Assembly: GCF_005080825.1 (NCBI RefSeq)
Contig: NZ_CP034852.1
Coordinates: 201,141 to 265,140, forward strand
DNA length: 64,000 bases
Direction: 5' to 3'
Source: Buchnera aphidicola (Thelaxes californica)
GTDB lineage: Bacteria > Pseudomonadota > Gammaproteobacteria > Enterobacterales > Enterobacteriaceae
Under the pieces are notes generated by a model. The model did no database searches. It was not told where the DNA came from and saw only the letters and a list, made by a program, of their open reading frames with translations. Shown here one piece after another: positions 1 to 9,468 of this stretch. The first letter of the stretch is position 1. Every line of letters begins with the position of its first letter. The position numbers were made by a program, and so were the translations under genes.

Positions 1-213
1 TATATTGTAAATATAATTTTTAAAATGAAAAATATTTAGACAAATTTTTTGCAATTATACAAAATTATACACTAAATTTTATTTCGAGTGTAAAATATTA
101 GTTTTTGTTTAATATTAAATTAATCTTGAATATTAAATTATTTTACAAGTTTCATATAAATGAAAACATATATATAATATACAGATATATTTGAAGTAAT
201 TTAATATAAAAAT

Positions 214-252
214 GTATTCTTCCGACATGTTAAATATTAATCGGAAGAACAC
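214..252 (-). terminator. Intrinsic terminator of dapD
   Basis: A 9-bp perfect stem (217-225 with 241-249) has a 15-base loop. Read on the minus strand it lies about 40 bases past the dapD stop and is followed by a T-rich stretch. It is one of the few G+C-containing elements in this flank. Bases 1-213 show nothing else recognisable. Confidence 0.65.
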
Positions 253-288
253 ATATTTCTATATTTAGAAACATTTGAATGTTAATTG

Positions 289-1119
289 TTAATGTGAATC
301 ACAATTTCTTAATAATTCATTAATTTCTACTTTACTTAATGTTTGAGAGTCAACTTTTTTTACAATAACAGCACAATAAAGACTACAATCTTTTCCACTA
401 GATGGTAAATTTCCTGGAACAACAACTGATTGTGATGGAATTTTTCCATAAAATATTTTTCCAGTTTTTCGATCATATATCTTAGTACTTTGTCCAATAT
501 ATACTCCCATAGAAATAACAGATCCTTCTTCTACAATGACTCCTTCTACTATTTCAGATCTTGCTCCAATAAAACAATTATCTTCTATGATTGTAGGATT
601 TGATTGCATTGGTTCTAATACTCCACCAATACCTACCCCTCCAGATAAATGAACATTATTACCAATTTGTGCACATGATCCTACTGTTGCCCAAGTATCT
701 ATCATAGTATTTTGACCTATATAAGCACCTATATTTACATAACATGGCATCAATACACTATTTGTACCTATAAACGATCCATATCTTACTGTTGCTTGTG
801 GTACTACTCGTACATTTTCTTTTTTAAATTTTTCTTCATTATAATCACTATATTTTAAATCTATTTTATCGTAGTATGTTGTTTCTAATCCGTGTATAAT
901 TTTATTTTTTTGGATTATTAAAAATAATTGTACTGCTTTTTTAATCCAATTATGAGTAACCCATTGGTTATTAATTTTTTCTGAAATTCTAATTTCACCT
1001 TTATCTAACATATTAATAATTTGATGTATAGCATCAGAATCATGAGAATTAATATTTTCAGGATTAATTGTATGTTTATTTTCGTATAAAGTATTAATGG
1101 TATTTTTCAAAATGTCCAT
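289..1119 (-). CDS. dapD: 2,3,4,5-tetrahydropyridine-2,6-dicarboxylate N-succinyltransferase
   Basis: DapD succinylates tetrahydrodipicolinate in the cytoplasmic diaminopimelate/lysine pathway. Lysine is one of the essential amino acids an aphid symbiont supplies. The 276-residue product matches the usual length (about 274). An N-terminal helical part of roughly 95 residues is followed by a left-handed beta-helix of hexapeptide repeats (about 100-230), with segments such as [19 protein letters not shown] and the G-rich stretch around 160. The ATG at 1119 fits the family N-terminus. It lies on the minus strand downstream of map, as in E. coli, but the intervening glnD is absent. A terminator follows. 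Confidence 0.96.
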   Translation of the reverse strand: MDILKNTINTLYENKHTINPENINSHDSDAIHQIINMLDKGEIRISEKINNQWVTHNWIKKAVQLFLIIQKNKIIHGLETTYYDKIDLKYSDYNEEKFKKENVRVVPQATVRYGSFIGTNSVLMPCYVNIGAYIGQNTMIDTWATVGSCAQIGNNVHLSGGVGIGGVLEPMQSNPTIIEDNCFIGARSEIVEGVIVEEGSVISMGVYIGQSTKIYDRKTGKIFYGKIPSQSVVVPGNLPSSGKDCSLYCAVIVKKVDSQTLSKVEINELLRNCDSH

Positions 1120-1268
1120 AATTTTTTTTGTAACCTATTAAAATTTATTAGAATATTGTTGTAATTGTTTATATTATAAAAATAACTTAATATAACATGT
1201 GATTAATATTTTTTTAAATAAATATGATATTTTTTTAATATATTGTATTTAATTTTAATTTTTTAAAT

Positions 1269-2030
1269 TTAATTTGTGAGAATTTCATATCCTTTTTTTG
1301 TTACTAAAATGGTATGCTCATATTGAGCAGATAAAGATTTATCTTTAGTTCTCACAGTCCATTTATCATGTGGAGAACAATATACTTCAGAAGAACCAGC
1401 ATTAATCATTGGTTCTATAGTAAATATCATTCCTTCTTGTAAGATAATTTTTGGGTGATATTTTTCATAATAATGTAAAACATAAGGTGCTTCGTGAAAC
1501 GAAGATCCAATTCCATGTCCACAATATTCTTTTACAATTGAAAAATTTTTTTTTTTTATGTATTTTTGTATGCTTTTTCCAATTTCAGATAATTGAATAC
1601 CAGGTTTAATTATTTTAATTGATTGTAATAAACTTTCTTGTGCAGCTTGACATATTTGTTGAGATAATAATGAAGTTTTACCTATTAAAAACATTTTAGA
1701 AGTATCTCCATAATATCCATTTTTTATAATTGCAATATCAATATTAATGATATCTCCGTTCTGAATTATATCTTTTTCATTAGGTATACCATGACAAACA
1801 ACATCATTAATTGAAGTACAAATAGATTTTGGGAAACCATTATAACCTAAACAAGCAGGAATAGCTTTTTGTTGATTGACAATATAATTGTGACAAATTT
1901 GATTAATATCTTCTGTACTAATATTAGGTTTTAAATATTGTTCAATCATATTTAATACTTCAAAAGCTAATTTTCCTGCTGTACGCATGAATTTTATTTC
2001 TGTTTGATTTTTTATTTTTATTTTTTGCAT
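1269..2030 (-). CDS. map: Methionine aminopeptidase type I
   Basis: Map removes the initiator methionine from nascent proteins. The five metal ligands of the pita-bread fold can all be placed: the Asp pair in the DIAIIKNGYYGDTSKMF segment, the His in GHGIGSSFHEAP, the Glu in TIEPMINAG and the Glu in SAQYEHTILV. The length of 253 residues compares with 264 in E. coli. The ATG at 2030 is preceded by GGAAA at good spacing. It is divergent from rpsB, the same arrangement as in E. coli. Confidence 0.96.
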   Translation of the reverse strand: MQKIKIKNQTEIKFMRTAGKLAFEVLNMIEQYLKPNISTEDINQICHNYIVNQQKAIPACLGYNGFPKSICTSINDVVCHGIPNEKDIIQNGDIINIDIAIIKNGYYGDTSKMFLIGKTSLLSQQICQAAQESLLQSIKIIKPGIQLSEIGKSIQKYIKKKNFSIVKEYCGHGIGSSFHEAPYVLHYYEKYHPKIILQEGMIFTIEPMINAGSSEVYCSPHDKWTVRTKDKSLSAQYEHTILVTKKGYEILTN

Positions 2031-2322
2031 AATATTTCCATAATTTATTATAATGTTTTATATATAGTAAAAAAAAATAAAATTTTTAATTATGTATAAT
2101 AATTTTATACAAAAAATATTGTTTAAAAAATAGTGAATTTAAAATAAATTTATTATAAATATTAAAATAATTATTACTAAAATAGTAATTTTTTATTTTT
2201 TGTCTATAATATATTTAATATTAATAAAATAAAATAGTTACTTTACATAGTAAGATTAATGCATTTTTAATATTAAAAATGTTTCAAATATGTTTATTTA
2301 ACAAAATTTTATCAGGAGAATT

Positions 2323-3024
2323 ATGAATAGCATTTCCATGCGAGATATGTTACAAGCAGGGGTTCATTTTGGACATCAAAAAAGATATTGGAACCCAAGA
2401 ATGAAACCATTTATTTTTGGATCAAAAAATAAGGTTCATATTATTAATTTAGAAAAAACTGTGTTATTGTTTAATACAGCAATAAAAGAATTAAAAAAAA
2501 TAGCATATAAAAAAGGAAAAATTCTTTTTGTTGGAACTAAAAAAGCAGCAAGTATACCAATAAAAAAATCTGCACTTGAATGTCAACAATTTTATGTTAA
2601 CTATCGTTGGTTAGGAGGGATGTTGACAAATTGGAAAACTGTAAGGCAGTCAATTCAACGTTTAAAAGATTTAGAAATTCAATCTCAAGATGGAACATTT
2701 GATAAATTAACAAAGAAAGAAGCATTAACAAAATTAAGAATACTTAATAAATTAGATAAGAGTTTAGGTGGAATTAAAAATATGGGAGGTTTGCCAGACG
2801 CTCTATTTGTTATTGATGCTATGCATGAACAAATTGCAGTTAAAGAAGCTAATCATTTAAAAATTCCAGTTTTTTCTATTGTAGATACTAATTCTGATCC
2901 TAATGGTATTAATTATATTATACCTGGAAATGATGATTCTGTTCGTTCAATTCAGTTATATTTAAGTTATATAACTTTTGCTTTAATTAAAAATACAGAA
3001 TCTGTATATGATGAACAAATGTAA
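2323..3024 (+). CDS. rpsB: 30S ribosomal protein S2
   Basis: S2 joins the small subunit late in assembly and is needed for S1 binding. The N-terminus [19 protein letters not shown] is a clear S2 signature, as is the [10 protein letters not shown] segment near residue 100. The length of 233 residues is close to the 241 of E. coli. A strong AGGAGAA ribosome binding site lies just upstream of the ATG. It is followed at about 100 bases by tsf, the conserved rpsB-tsf operon. Confidence 0.97.
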   Translation: MNSISMRDMLQAGVHFGHQKRYWNPRMKPFIFGSKNKVHIINLEKTVLLFNTAIKELKKIAYKKGKILFVGTKKAASIPIKKSALECQQFYVNYRWLGGMLTNWKTVRQSIQRLKDLEIQSQDGTFDKLTKKEALTKLRILNKLDKSLGGIKNMGGLPDALFVIDAMHEQIAVKEANHLKIPVFSIVDTNSDPNGINYIIPGNDDSVRSIQLYLSYITFALIKNTESVYDEQM

Positions 3025-3128
3025 TAATGTACTATATAAAATATTTGAATAAGTTTAATATTAAAAACTTTATTTTAGTAGAATATGTACTGTATTTAAA
3101 GTAATAAAATTTTTTAGGAAAAAATATT

Positions 3129-3938
3129 ATGGATGTAATTGCAAATTTAATTAAGGAATTAAGAATTCGAACTGGTGTTAGTATAGTAGAATGTAAAAAA
3201 TCTTTATTAAAAAATAATGGAAATATTGAAAAATCTATTGATGATTTAAGAAAAAAAGGTTTATCTAAAGCAGCAAAAATTAATACTCGTTCCGCTACTG
3301 AAGGGATCATATTAGTTTTAAAAAAATATAATTGTTGTGGTATGTTAGAACTAAATTGTGAAACAGATTTTGTAGCTTATAATAAATTTTTTAATATTTT
3401 TGGAAAAGATGTTTTAAATTATGCTTTAGAAAAAAAAATACAAACAGTAGACATATTGAAAAAAGAATTTGAAAATAAAAGAGTTAACTTAGTTTCTCAG
3501 TTTAATGAAAATATAAAAATTAGAAGATTTTTCTTAATAAATAATAATTGTACTACATGTTATGTACATAATAATCGTATTGGTGTAATAGTTACATGTA
3601 ATGAAGATGCTTATTTAAATCATGAACATATTATAAAAAATATTGCGATGCATATTGCTGCTAGTAATCCAAAATATATTAAAAAAGAAGATATACCAGA
3701 ACATGTATTAAAAAGAGAATATGAAATACAATCTCAACTAACAAAAAAATTATCTAAAAATTCTTTCCAAGAACAACGTATTATAAAAGGAAAAATGGAT
3801 AAATTTATTCAAGAAATCACTTTATTTAATCAATTTTTTATTTTTGATTTGAAAAGAAAAGTGAAAGATATTATTGATGAAAATAATATTAAAATATTTT
3901 CTTTCATGAGATATGAATTAGGTGAAAAAATTCATTAG
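3129..3938 (+). CDS. tsf: Translation elongation factor Ts
   Basis: EF-Ts is the nucleotide exchange factor that recycles EF-Tu. The N-terminal UBA-like domain (residues 1-50, with LRIRTGVSIVECKKSL) and the TDFVAYN motif that contacts EF-Tu (about residue 80) are both present. The length is 269 residues against 283 in E. coli. AGGAA precedes the ATG by 9 bases. It ends at a large palindromic terminator; pyrH, which follows tsf in E. coli, is missing. Confidence 0.97.
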   Translation: MDVIANLIKELRIRTGVSIVECKKSLLKNNGNIEKSIDDLRKKGLSKAAKINTRSATEGIILVLKKYNCCGMLELNCETDFVAYNKFFNIFGKDVLNYALEKKIQTVDILKKEFENKRVNLVSQFNENIKIRRFFLINNNCTTCYVHNNRIGVIVTCNEDAYLNHEHIIKNIAMHIAASNPKYIKKEDIPEHVLKREYEIQSQLTKKLSKNSFQEQRIIKGKMDKFIQEITLFNQFFIFDLKRKVKDIIDENNIKIFSFMRYELGEKIH

Positions 3939-4369
3939 TTTTTGATATTTTAATTTTGATAAATAAATAATTATTTATATTAATATAAATAATTATTTAT
4001 ATTAATTTTTTGTTATAAAAAATATTTTTTTTAAAAATGAAAATAATAAATAATTCTTTTATTTTAAATAAATTGAAAATTTTATTCTGTTTTTTATTAC
4101 AATAAAAAGATATTTTTTTAAATTATAAAAATTAATGAATTTTTTAATTTTTAATATAATTATATATAAGTTTTTAGAAATATAAGTATATAAATTTACA
4201 TTGTTACATGTGTATTTTAATATTTTTATGAATTATTATTAAAAAGTTTTAAAATATTTTGTAACAATAATTCATATAATATTTATTATATTAATAATAT
4301 AATAAAAAAATATATTTTTTTAAAAAATACATTTAATTTATATTTTATAAATAAAAAAGGATTATAAAG
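3939..4369. other. Intergenic gap where pyrH would be expected
   Basis: These 431 bases between tsf and frr contain the tsf terminator and then extremely A+T-rich DNA. There is no open reading frame of note and no remnant recognisable as UMP kinase. The frr ribosome binding site (AAAAAAGG) closes the gap. Confidence 0.7.
3963..4011 (+). terminator. Terminator of rpsB-tsf, perfect 38-bp palindrome
   Basis: Bases 3963-3981 and 3982-4000 are exact reverse complements, giving a 19-bp stem made only of A and T, followed by TTAATTTTTT. It begins 25 bases after the tsf stop. Position and the T-run support termination. The stem is weak per base pair and could form a cruciform. Confidence 0.6.
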
Positions 4370-4927
4370 TTGATTAATAATATTATCCAAAATACAAAAG
4401 ATTGTATGGAAAAACATATTTTAGTATTTAAAAATCATATTAATACTATTAGAACGAATCGTGTATGTCCTGAAATACTAAATAATATTTATATTGAATA
4501 TTATGGTAAAAAAATTCCATTGTGTCAAGTTTCAAGTATTGTATCCAGTGATGCAAGAACTTTAAAAGTTAGTCCTTTTAATAATGAGTATTTTAATTTT
4601 ATTAAAAAGACGATTATTAATTTAAATTTAGGTTTTTCATTAAATATTCGAGAAAATAATATTTATGTTACTGTTCCTGATTTAACCGAAGAAAATAGAA
4701 AAAAATTAGTAAAAATTGTAAAAAATGATGCAGAAAAAGTACGTATTTACGTACGAAATACACGTAGGGATAATAATGAGTTAGCAAAAAAAGCATTAAA
4801 AGAAAAAAATATTACAAAAGATGAAGAACGTAAAATACAAAATGAAATTCAAAAAATAACAAATTTATATATTCAAAAAATTGATCATCTTGTTTCAGAT
4901 AAAGAAACAGATTTAATGACTTTTTAA
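4370..4927 (+). CDS. frr: Ribosome recycling factor
   Basis: RRF splits post-termination ribosomes together with EF-G and IF3. The 185 residues match the family length exactly. The conserved hinge and C-terminal motifs are present (RTNRVCPEIL, VRIYVRNTRRDNNE, and the end DKETDLMTF). The start is a TTG at 4370, behind AAAAAAGG about 10 bases upstream. This start gives the family N-terminus MINNI. A stem-loop terminator follows. The usual downstream gene dxr is absent. Confidence 0.96.
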   Translation: MINNIIQNTKDCMEKHILVFKNHINTIRTNRVCPEILNNIYIEYYGKKIPLCQVSSIVSSDARTLKVSPFNNEYFNFIKKTIINLNLGFSLNIRENNIYVTVPDLTEENRKKLVKIVKNDAEKVRIYVRNTRRDNNELAKKALKEKNITKDEERKIQNEIQKITNLYIQKIDHLVSDKETDLMTF

Positions 4928-4934
4928 TATTTTA

Positions 4935-5013
4935 AAACGTCGTTTTATATTATAAAAATTTATATCAATTTCATTGTTATAATAATAAAACGACGTTTAT
5001 ATATATTTTTTAA
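4935..5013 (+). terminator. Terminator of frr
   Basis: An inverted repeat pairs 4935-4955 with 4977-4998, with one bulged base. It is closed by the G+C-containing core ACGTCG/CGACGT and followed by a T-rich run. It lies 8 bases after the frr stop. Confidence 0.7.
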
Positions 5014-5212
5014 AAAAATGATAAATATTTTTTTATTTAAATTTTAAATCTTTTATAATATAAATTATTTTAATAAATATATATAAATATTAAAAAAAGT
5101 ATTAACAATTATATATTTTTGATGTTTGTTACAAAGATACTTTATGTTTAATTATAGAAAAATATTTTTAATATTTATTAAAAAATAGTAAAAACTTATT
5201 TATGGAATAAAT

Positions 5213-5671
5213 ATGGAAAATTTTGTTACAAAAAACAAGAAAAATATTATAAAAAATGATGTTCTTAGTTTATTACCACATAAATATCCTTTTATATTTA
5301 TCGATAAAATTATATATTGTAATAATAAAAATTATATTCAAACGTTAAAAAATGTTAGTCTCAATGATTTATTTATGCATTCTCATTTTGTAAACAATCC
5401 TATTTTTCCTGGAGTACATATACTTGAAGTCATGTCTCAATCTGCTTATATTTTATTAAAAAAAATATTGTTGTGTGATTCAACAATTTTTTTTCCTTTA
5501 GTAAAAATTCAAAATGCTATTTTTAAACGTTGTGTATATCCAGGAGACCAAATGATTATAAATACTTTTTTAAAATTTCAAAGACATGGTTTATTTAGTT
5601 TTCAATCAATAGTATTAATTAAGTCAAAAGTTATTGCAAAAGCTTTAATATTTTTAATGCATAAAAATTAA
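5213..5671 (+). CDS. fabZ: 3-hydroxyacyl-[acyl-carrier-protein] dehydratase
   Basis: FabZ dehydrates beta-hydroxyacyl-ACP in fatty acid elongation. The hot-dog fold active site is intact: the catalytic His in HSHFVNNPIFPGVHILE and the Glu in ILEVMSQ. The length of 152 residues compares with 151 in E. coli. GGA sits 6 bases before the ATG. In E. coli fabZ lies in an lpxD-fabZ-lpxA-lpxB cluster; here none of the lpx genes flank it, so lipid A synthesis is not supported locally. Confidence 0.95.
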   Translation: MENFVTKNKKNIIKNDVLSLLPHKYPFIFIDKIIYCNNKNYIQTLKNVSLNDLFMHSHFVNNPIFPGVHILEVMSQSAYILLKKILLCDSTIFFPLVKIQNAIFKRCVYPGDQMIINTFLKFQRHGLFSFQSIVLIKSKVIAKALIFLMHKN

Positions 5672-5696
5672 TTGACTACATAAATACTTTTATTTA

Positions 5697-5734
5697 TTAA
5701 ATATTATTAAATATTATTAAATATTATTAAATAT
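5697..5734. repeat. Short tandem repeat, 10-bp unit
   Basis: Three exact copies of ATATTATTAA stand at 5701-5730, with partial copies on each side, in the fabZ-dnaE spacer. No function is evident. Such repeats can change copy number between strains. Confidence 0.8.
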
Positions 5735-5900
5735 ATTAATATATATAAATCTTCAACAGTAAATATACAATGTAATTAATATTTATATTTAATATTAAAA
5801 AATGTATGATTGATATAAATATAATTATTGTATAAGAATACATAGTAAATGATAAATTTTTAATTTTACATTTTTACTTTTTATAGAAAGAAAATAAAAT

Positions 5901-8900
5901 ATGGTTATTCCAAAATTTGTACATTTAAATATACGTAGCGATTTTTCCATTGTAGATGGTTTAGCTAATCCATATAAGATAGTTCAAGAAGCAAAGAATT
6001 TGAATATGGGAGCTATTGCTATTACTGATCTTAACAATTTATTTAGTTCTTTAAAATTTTATAAAGTAGCTAATAAGATGGGAATAAAACCAATTATAGG
6101 AATTGACATTTATGTACAGTCAATGTTTCAAGATAATATAATAAAAAAAATAACTCTTCTAGCTTGCACTAAAGAAGGATATAGAAATCTTTCTATGTTG
6201 GTAACACTTGCCCATAAGATTGATAAAGTGAATATGGTTAAAGTATGTTTACAACAAAAATGGTTAACAATATATAATAAAGGACTAATTTTATTGTCAG
6301 GAGGTATATCTGGAGAATTAGGATATAGTTTGTTAAAAAAAAACTGGAAAATGGTAGATAAAATAATTTTGTTTTATGATAAATATTTTCCTAATTCTTT
6401 TTATTTACAATTAGAAAGAATTAATCAAAAAGATGAAAATTTATATATTACTCGTGTATTATCACTTGCAAGAATTAAAGGTATTCCAGTTGTTGCAACA
6501 AACTCAGTCTGTTTTTTAAAAAAAAAAGATTTTTATATTCATAATATAAGAGTAGCTATTAATCGTAGAATTATGATTTCAGATACTGATTTTAAAAAAT
6601 CATATACTTGTCATCAATTTTTAAAATCTGAAAATGAAATGATTCAATTATTTAGAGATATTCCAGAAGCAGTGAAAAATAGTGTAGAAATTGCAAAACG
6701 TTGTAATTATTTTTTTGAGTTAAATAAAATTTATTTACCTGTTTTTAATACAGGTACAGATACTGAACAGAATTTTTTAATAAAATCAGCATATTTTGGT
6801 TTAAAAGAAAGATTAAATTCGTTAAAAATAAAAAAAAAAAATAATTATTTTATTGATCATAAAAAATATATAAATCGATTACAAGAGGAATTAAAAGTAA
6901 TTAATGACATGGGTTTTCCAGGTTATTTTTTAATTGTTATGGAATTTATACAATGGGCTAAAAAAAATAATATTGCAGTAGGACCTGGAAGAGGTTCTGG
7001 AGCTGGATCTTTAGTTGCTTATGCTTTAAAAATTACTGAAGTTGATCCTTTACAATTTGATTTATTATTTGAACGTTTTTTAAATCCACATCGAGTTTCT
7101 ATGCCAGATTTTGATATTGATTTTTGCATGGAAAAAAGAGACTTAGTTATTGAACATGTAGCAAAAAAATATGGAACAGATTCTGTTGCTCAAATTATTA
7201 CGTTTGGTACAATGACTGCAAAAGCTGTTGTAAGAGATGTGGGTAGAGTTTTGGGTTATCCATATGGTTTTATAAATAATTTATCTAAATTAATTCCTAT
7301 GGATGTAGGTGTTAAATTACAAGAAGCTTTATTAATGAGTAATGAATTACAGGAATTATACAATACTAATGAAGATGTTAAAATTGTTGTTGATATTTCT
7401 AAAAAATTAGAAGGAGTTACACGTAATGTTGGGAAACATGCAGGTGGTGTAATTATTTCTCCTTTTCAAATTACTAATTTTGTTCCTTTATATTTTGATG
7501 AAAATTCAAATAATCCTTTAACACAATTTGATAAATATGATATTGAATCAATCGGTTTAGTGAAATTTGATTTTTTAGGATTAAAAACTTTAACTGTCAT
7601 TCAACGTACAGTAAATACAATTAATAAAAATCGTAAAAATTCTGATCAATATATTAATATTAATACCATATCATTATACGATAAAAAACCTTTTTCTATT
7701 TTAAAATGTTCTGAAACATCAGGTATTTTTCAATTAGAATCTTTAGGTATGAAAGATTTAATTCGTCGATTAAAACCTGATTCTTTTGAAGATATTATTG
7801 CTTTAGTTGCTTTATTTCGACCTGGCCCTTTACAATCTGGAATGGTTGATAATTTCATTAACCGTAAACATAGAAAAGAAAAAATTAGTTATCCTGATGT
7901 TAAATGGCAACACTTATGTTTAAAACCTATTTTAGAATCTACTTATGGAATAATTTTATATCAAGAGCAAGTGATGAAAATTGCTCAAGTATTAGCAGGA
8001 TACACGTTAAGTGAGGCAGATATATTAAGAAGAGCAATAGGAAAAAAAGATCCAATTGAAATGGAAAAACAACGTCTTATTTTTCAAAAGGGTGCTCAAA
8101 AAAAGAAGATTAGTATTTCATTATCAATTAAAATTTTTGATTTATTAGAAAAATTTGCTGGTTATGGGTTTAATAAATCTCATTCAGCCGCTTATGCATT
8201 AATTACTTATCAGACTATTTGGTTAAAATATTATTACCCCGAAGAATTTTTATCTGCGGTTATGACTTCTGATATGGATAACATTGATAAGCTTATTAAG
8301 CTTATTGAAGAATGTAAAAGGATGAAAATAAAAATTTTATCACCTTGTGTTAATCATGGATATTATCATTTTCATGTTAACAAAAAACAAGAAATCATTT
8401 ATGGAATGGGAGCAATAAAGGGTATAGGAAGTCATTCTATTAATTTGATTATTAAAAATAGAAAAAAATATGGTTTTTTCATTGACTTATTTGATTTTTG
8501 CTTAAGAATTGTAGTATATAAAATTACTGTTAAAATAGTTGAAAAATTAATTATGGCTGGTTGTTTTGATTTTACATATATTGATAGATCGATTTTAGTT
8601 GGAACACTTCCATCTATTTTTATATCAGTCAAACAGTATTTATTATTTAAAAGTCAAAATCAACAAGATTTTTTTGGTTCTCCTTTAAAAGAATTAAAAA
8701 TGCTTAGTACAAACAATAAAGAAAATATATATAGTAAATGGACAAAAAAAACTAAATTAGATCATGAATATGCTGTTTTAGGTGTATATTTATCAGGTCA
8801 TCCTTTTAATGAATATTATTTTGAATTAAAAAAATATATTAAAAGTACAAAAATAATCAAAATTTCTAAAATAAGTATTAATAAATTTGTTGTAGTCACA

Positions 8901-9431
8901 GGGATTATAAAATATGTAAAATTTAAAAATACAAAAAATAATAAAAAAATTGCAATTATTTCCATTGATGATAGTTCTGCAATTATAGAAGTAGTGGTTT
9001 TTTCTAATTTAATAGAAAATGTTCGCTGTTTTTTAAAAAAAGATACAATCTTGATTGTAAAAGGAAAAATATCATTTGATAATTTTAATAATCAATTAAA
9101 AATAACTGCAGTAAATATTACTGATATTGAATATGCTCGACATACATGTTTATCAAAAATTGTTATTTATATAGATAAAAATGTAATTAGTCAAAATAAT
9201 ATATCGGATATACAAAATATTTTAAAAAAAAATAAAAAAGGAAATACACTTTTTGAGATTTGTTATTTACATGCACATGTTAAAGAGTTTTCAACTTTAC
9301 AAAATTCATGGAATATTTTTCCAGATAATAATTTTATAAATTTAATTTATTCTTTTTCTTTTATTCAAAAAATTAATCTTTTTTTTCGTAAAGATAATGA
9401 TATTAATATTTTTAAAATTTATTCATCATAA
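5901..9431 (+). CDS. dnaE: DNA polymerase III alpha subunit
   Basis: DnaE is the replicative polymerase catalytic subunit. The order is PHP domain (1-275), polymerase core with the Asp pair in MPDFDIDF (D403 and D405, matching E. coli D401 and D403) and the third Asp in VKFDFLG, then helix-hairpin-helix and OB-fold regions (about 900-1100). The length is 1176 residues against 1160. In the PHP domain the second His of the usual HxHSD motif reads Arg (HLNIRSDFS); this domain is already inactive in E. coli. The start ATG has only a weak GAAAG upstream. The cognate proofreading gene dnaQ is elsewhere in this window and is frameshifted. Confidence 0.97.
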   Translation: MVIPKFVHLNIRSDFSIVDGLANPYKIVQEAKNLNMGAIAITDLNNLFSSLKFYKVANKMGIKPIIGIDIYVQSMFQDNIIKKITLLACTKEGYRNLSMLVTLAHKIDKVNMVKVCLQQKWLTIYNKGLILLSGGISGELGYSLLKKNWKMVDKIILFYDKYFPNSFYLQLERINQKDENLYITRVLSLARIKGIPVVATNSVCFLKKKDFYIHNIRVAINRRIMISDTDFKKSYTCHQFLKSENEMIQLFRDIPEAVKNSVEIAKRCNYFFELNKIYLPVFNTGTDTEQNFLIKSAYFGLKERLNSLKIKKKNNYFIDHKKYINRLQEELKVINDMGFPGYFLIVMEFIQWAKKNNIAVGPGRGSGAGSLVAYALKITEVDPLQFDLLFERFLNPHRVSMPDFDIDFCMEKRDLVIEHVAKKYGTDSVAQIITFGTMTAKAVVRDVGRVLGYPYGFINNLSKLIPMDVGVKLQEALLMSNELQELYNTNEDVKIVVDISKKLEGVTRNVGKHAGGVIISPFQITNFVPLYFDENSNNPLTQFDKYDIESIGLVKFDFLGLKTLTVIQRTVNTINKNRKNSDQYININTISLYDKKPFSILKCSETSGIFQLESLGMKDLIRRLKPDSFEDIIALVALFRPGPLQSGMVDNFINRKHRKEKISYPDVKWQHLCLKPILESTYGIILYQEQVMKIAQVLAGYTLSEADILRRAIGKKDPIEMEKQRLIFQKGAQKKKISISLSIKIFDLLEKFAGYGFNKSHSAAYALITYQTIWLKYYYPEEFLSAVMTSDMDNIDKLIKLIEECKRMKIKILSPCVNHGYYHFHVNKKQEIIYGMGAIKGIGSHSINLIIKNRKKYGFFIDLFDFCLRIVVYKITVKIVEKLIMAGCFDFTYIDRSILVGTLPSIFISVKQYLLFKSQNQQDFFGSPLKELKMLSTNNKENIYSKWTKKTKLDHEYAVLGVYLSGHPFNEYYFELKKYIKSTKIIKISKISINKFVVVTGIIKYVKFKNTKNNKKIAIISIDDSSAIIEVVVFSNLIENVRCFLKKDTILIVKGKISFDNFNNQLKITAVNITDIEYARHTCLSKIVIYIDKNVISQNNISDIQNILKKNKKGNTLFEICYLHAHVKEFSTLQNSWNIFPDNNFINLIYSFSFIQKINLFFRKDNDINIFKIYSS

Positions 9432-9468
9432 TATTTATTATATTTTATTACATAAATTACATATTATA

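Noticed and set aside
2205-2210. A perfect TATAAT upstream of rpsB
   Set aside because: No acceptable -35 at the right distance; such hexamers are expected often by chance in this base composition.
3032-3310. A 92-codon minus-strand frame opposite the start of tsf
   Set aside because: It overlaps the conserved N-terminus of EF-Ts and the intergenic spacer; no protein features.
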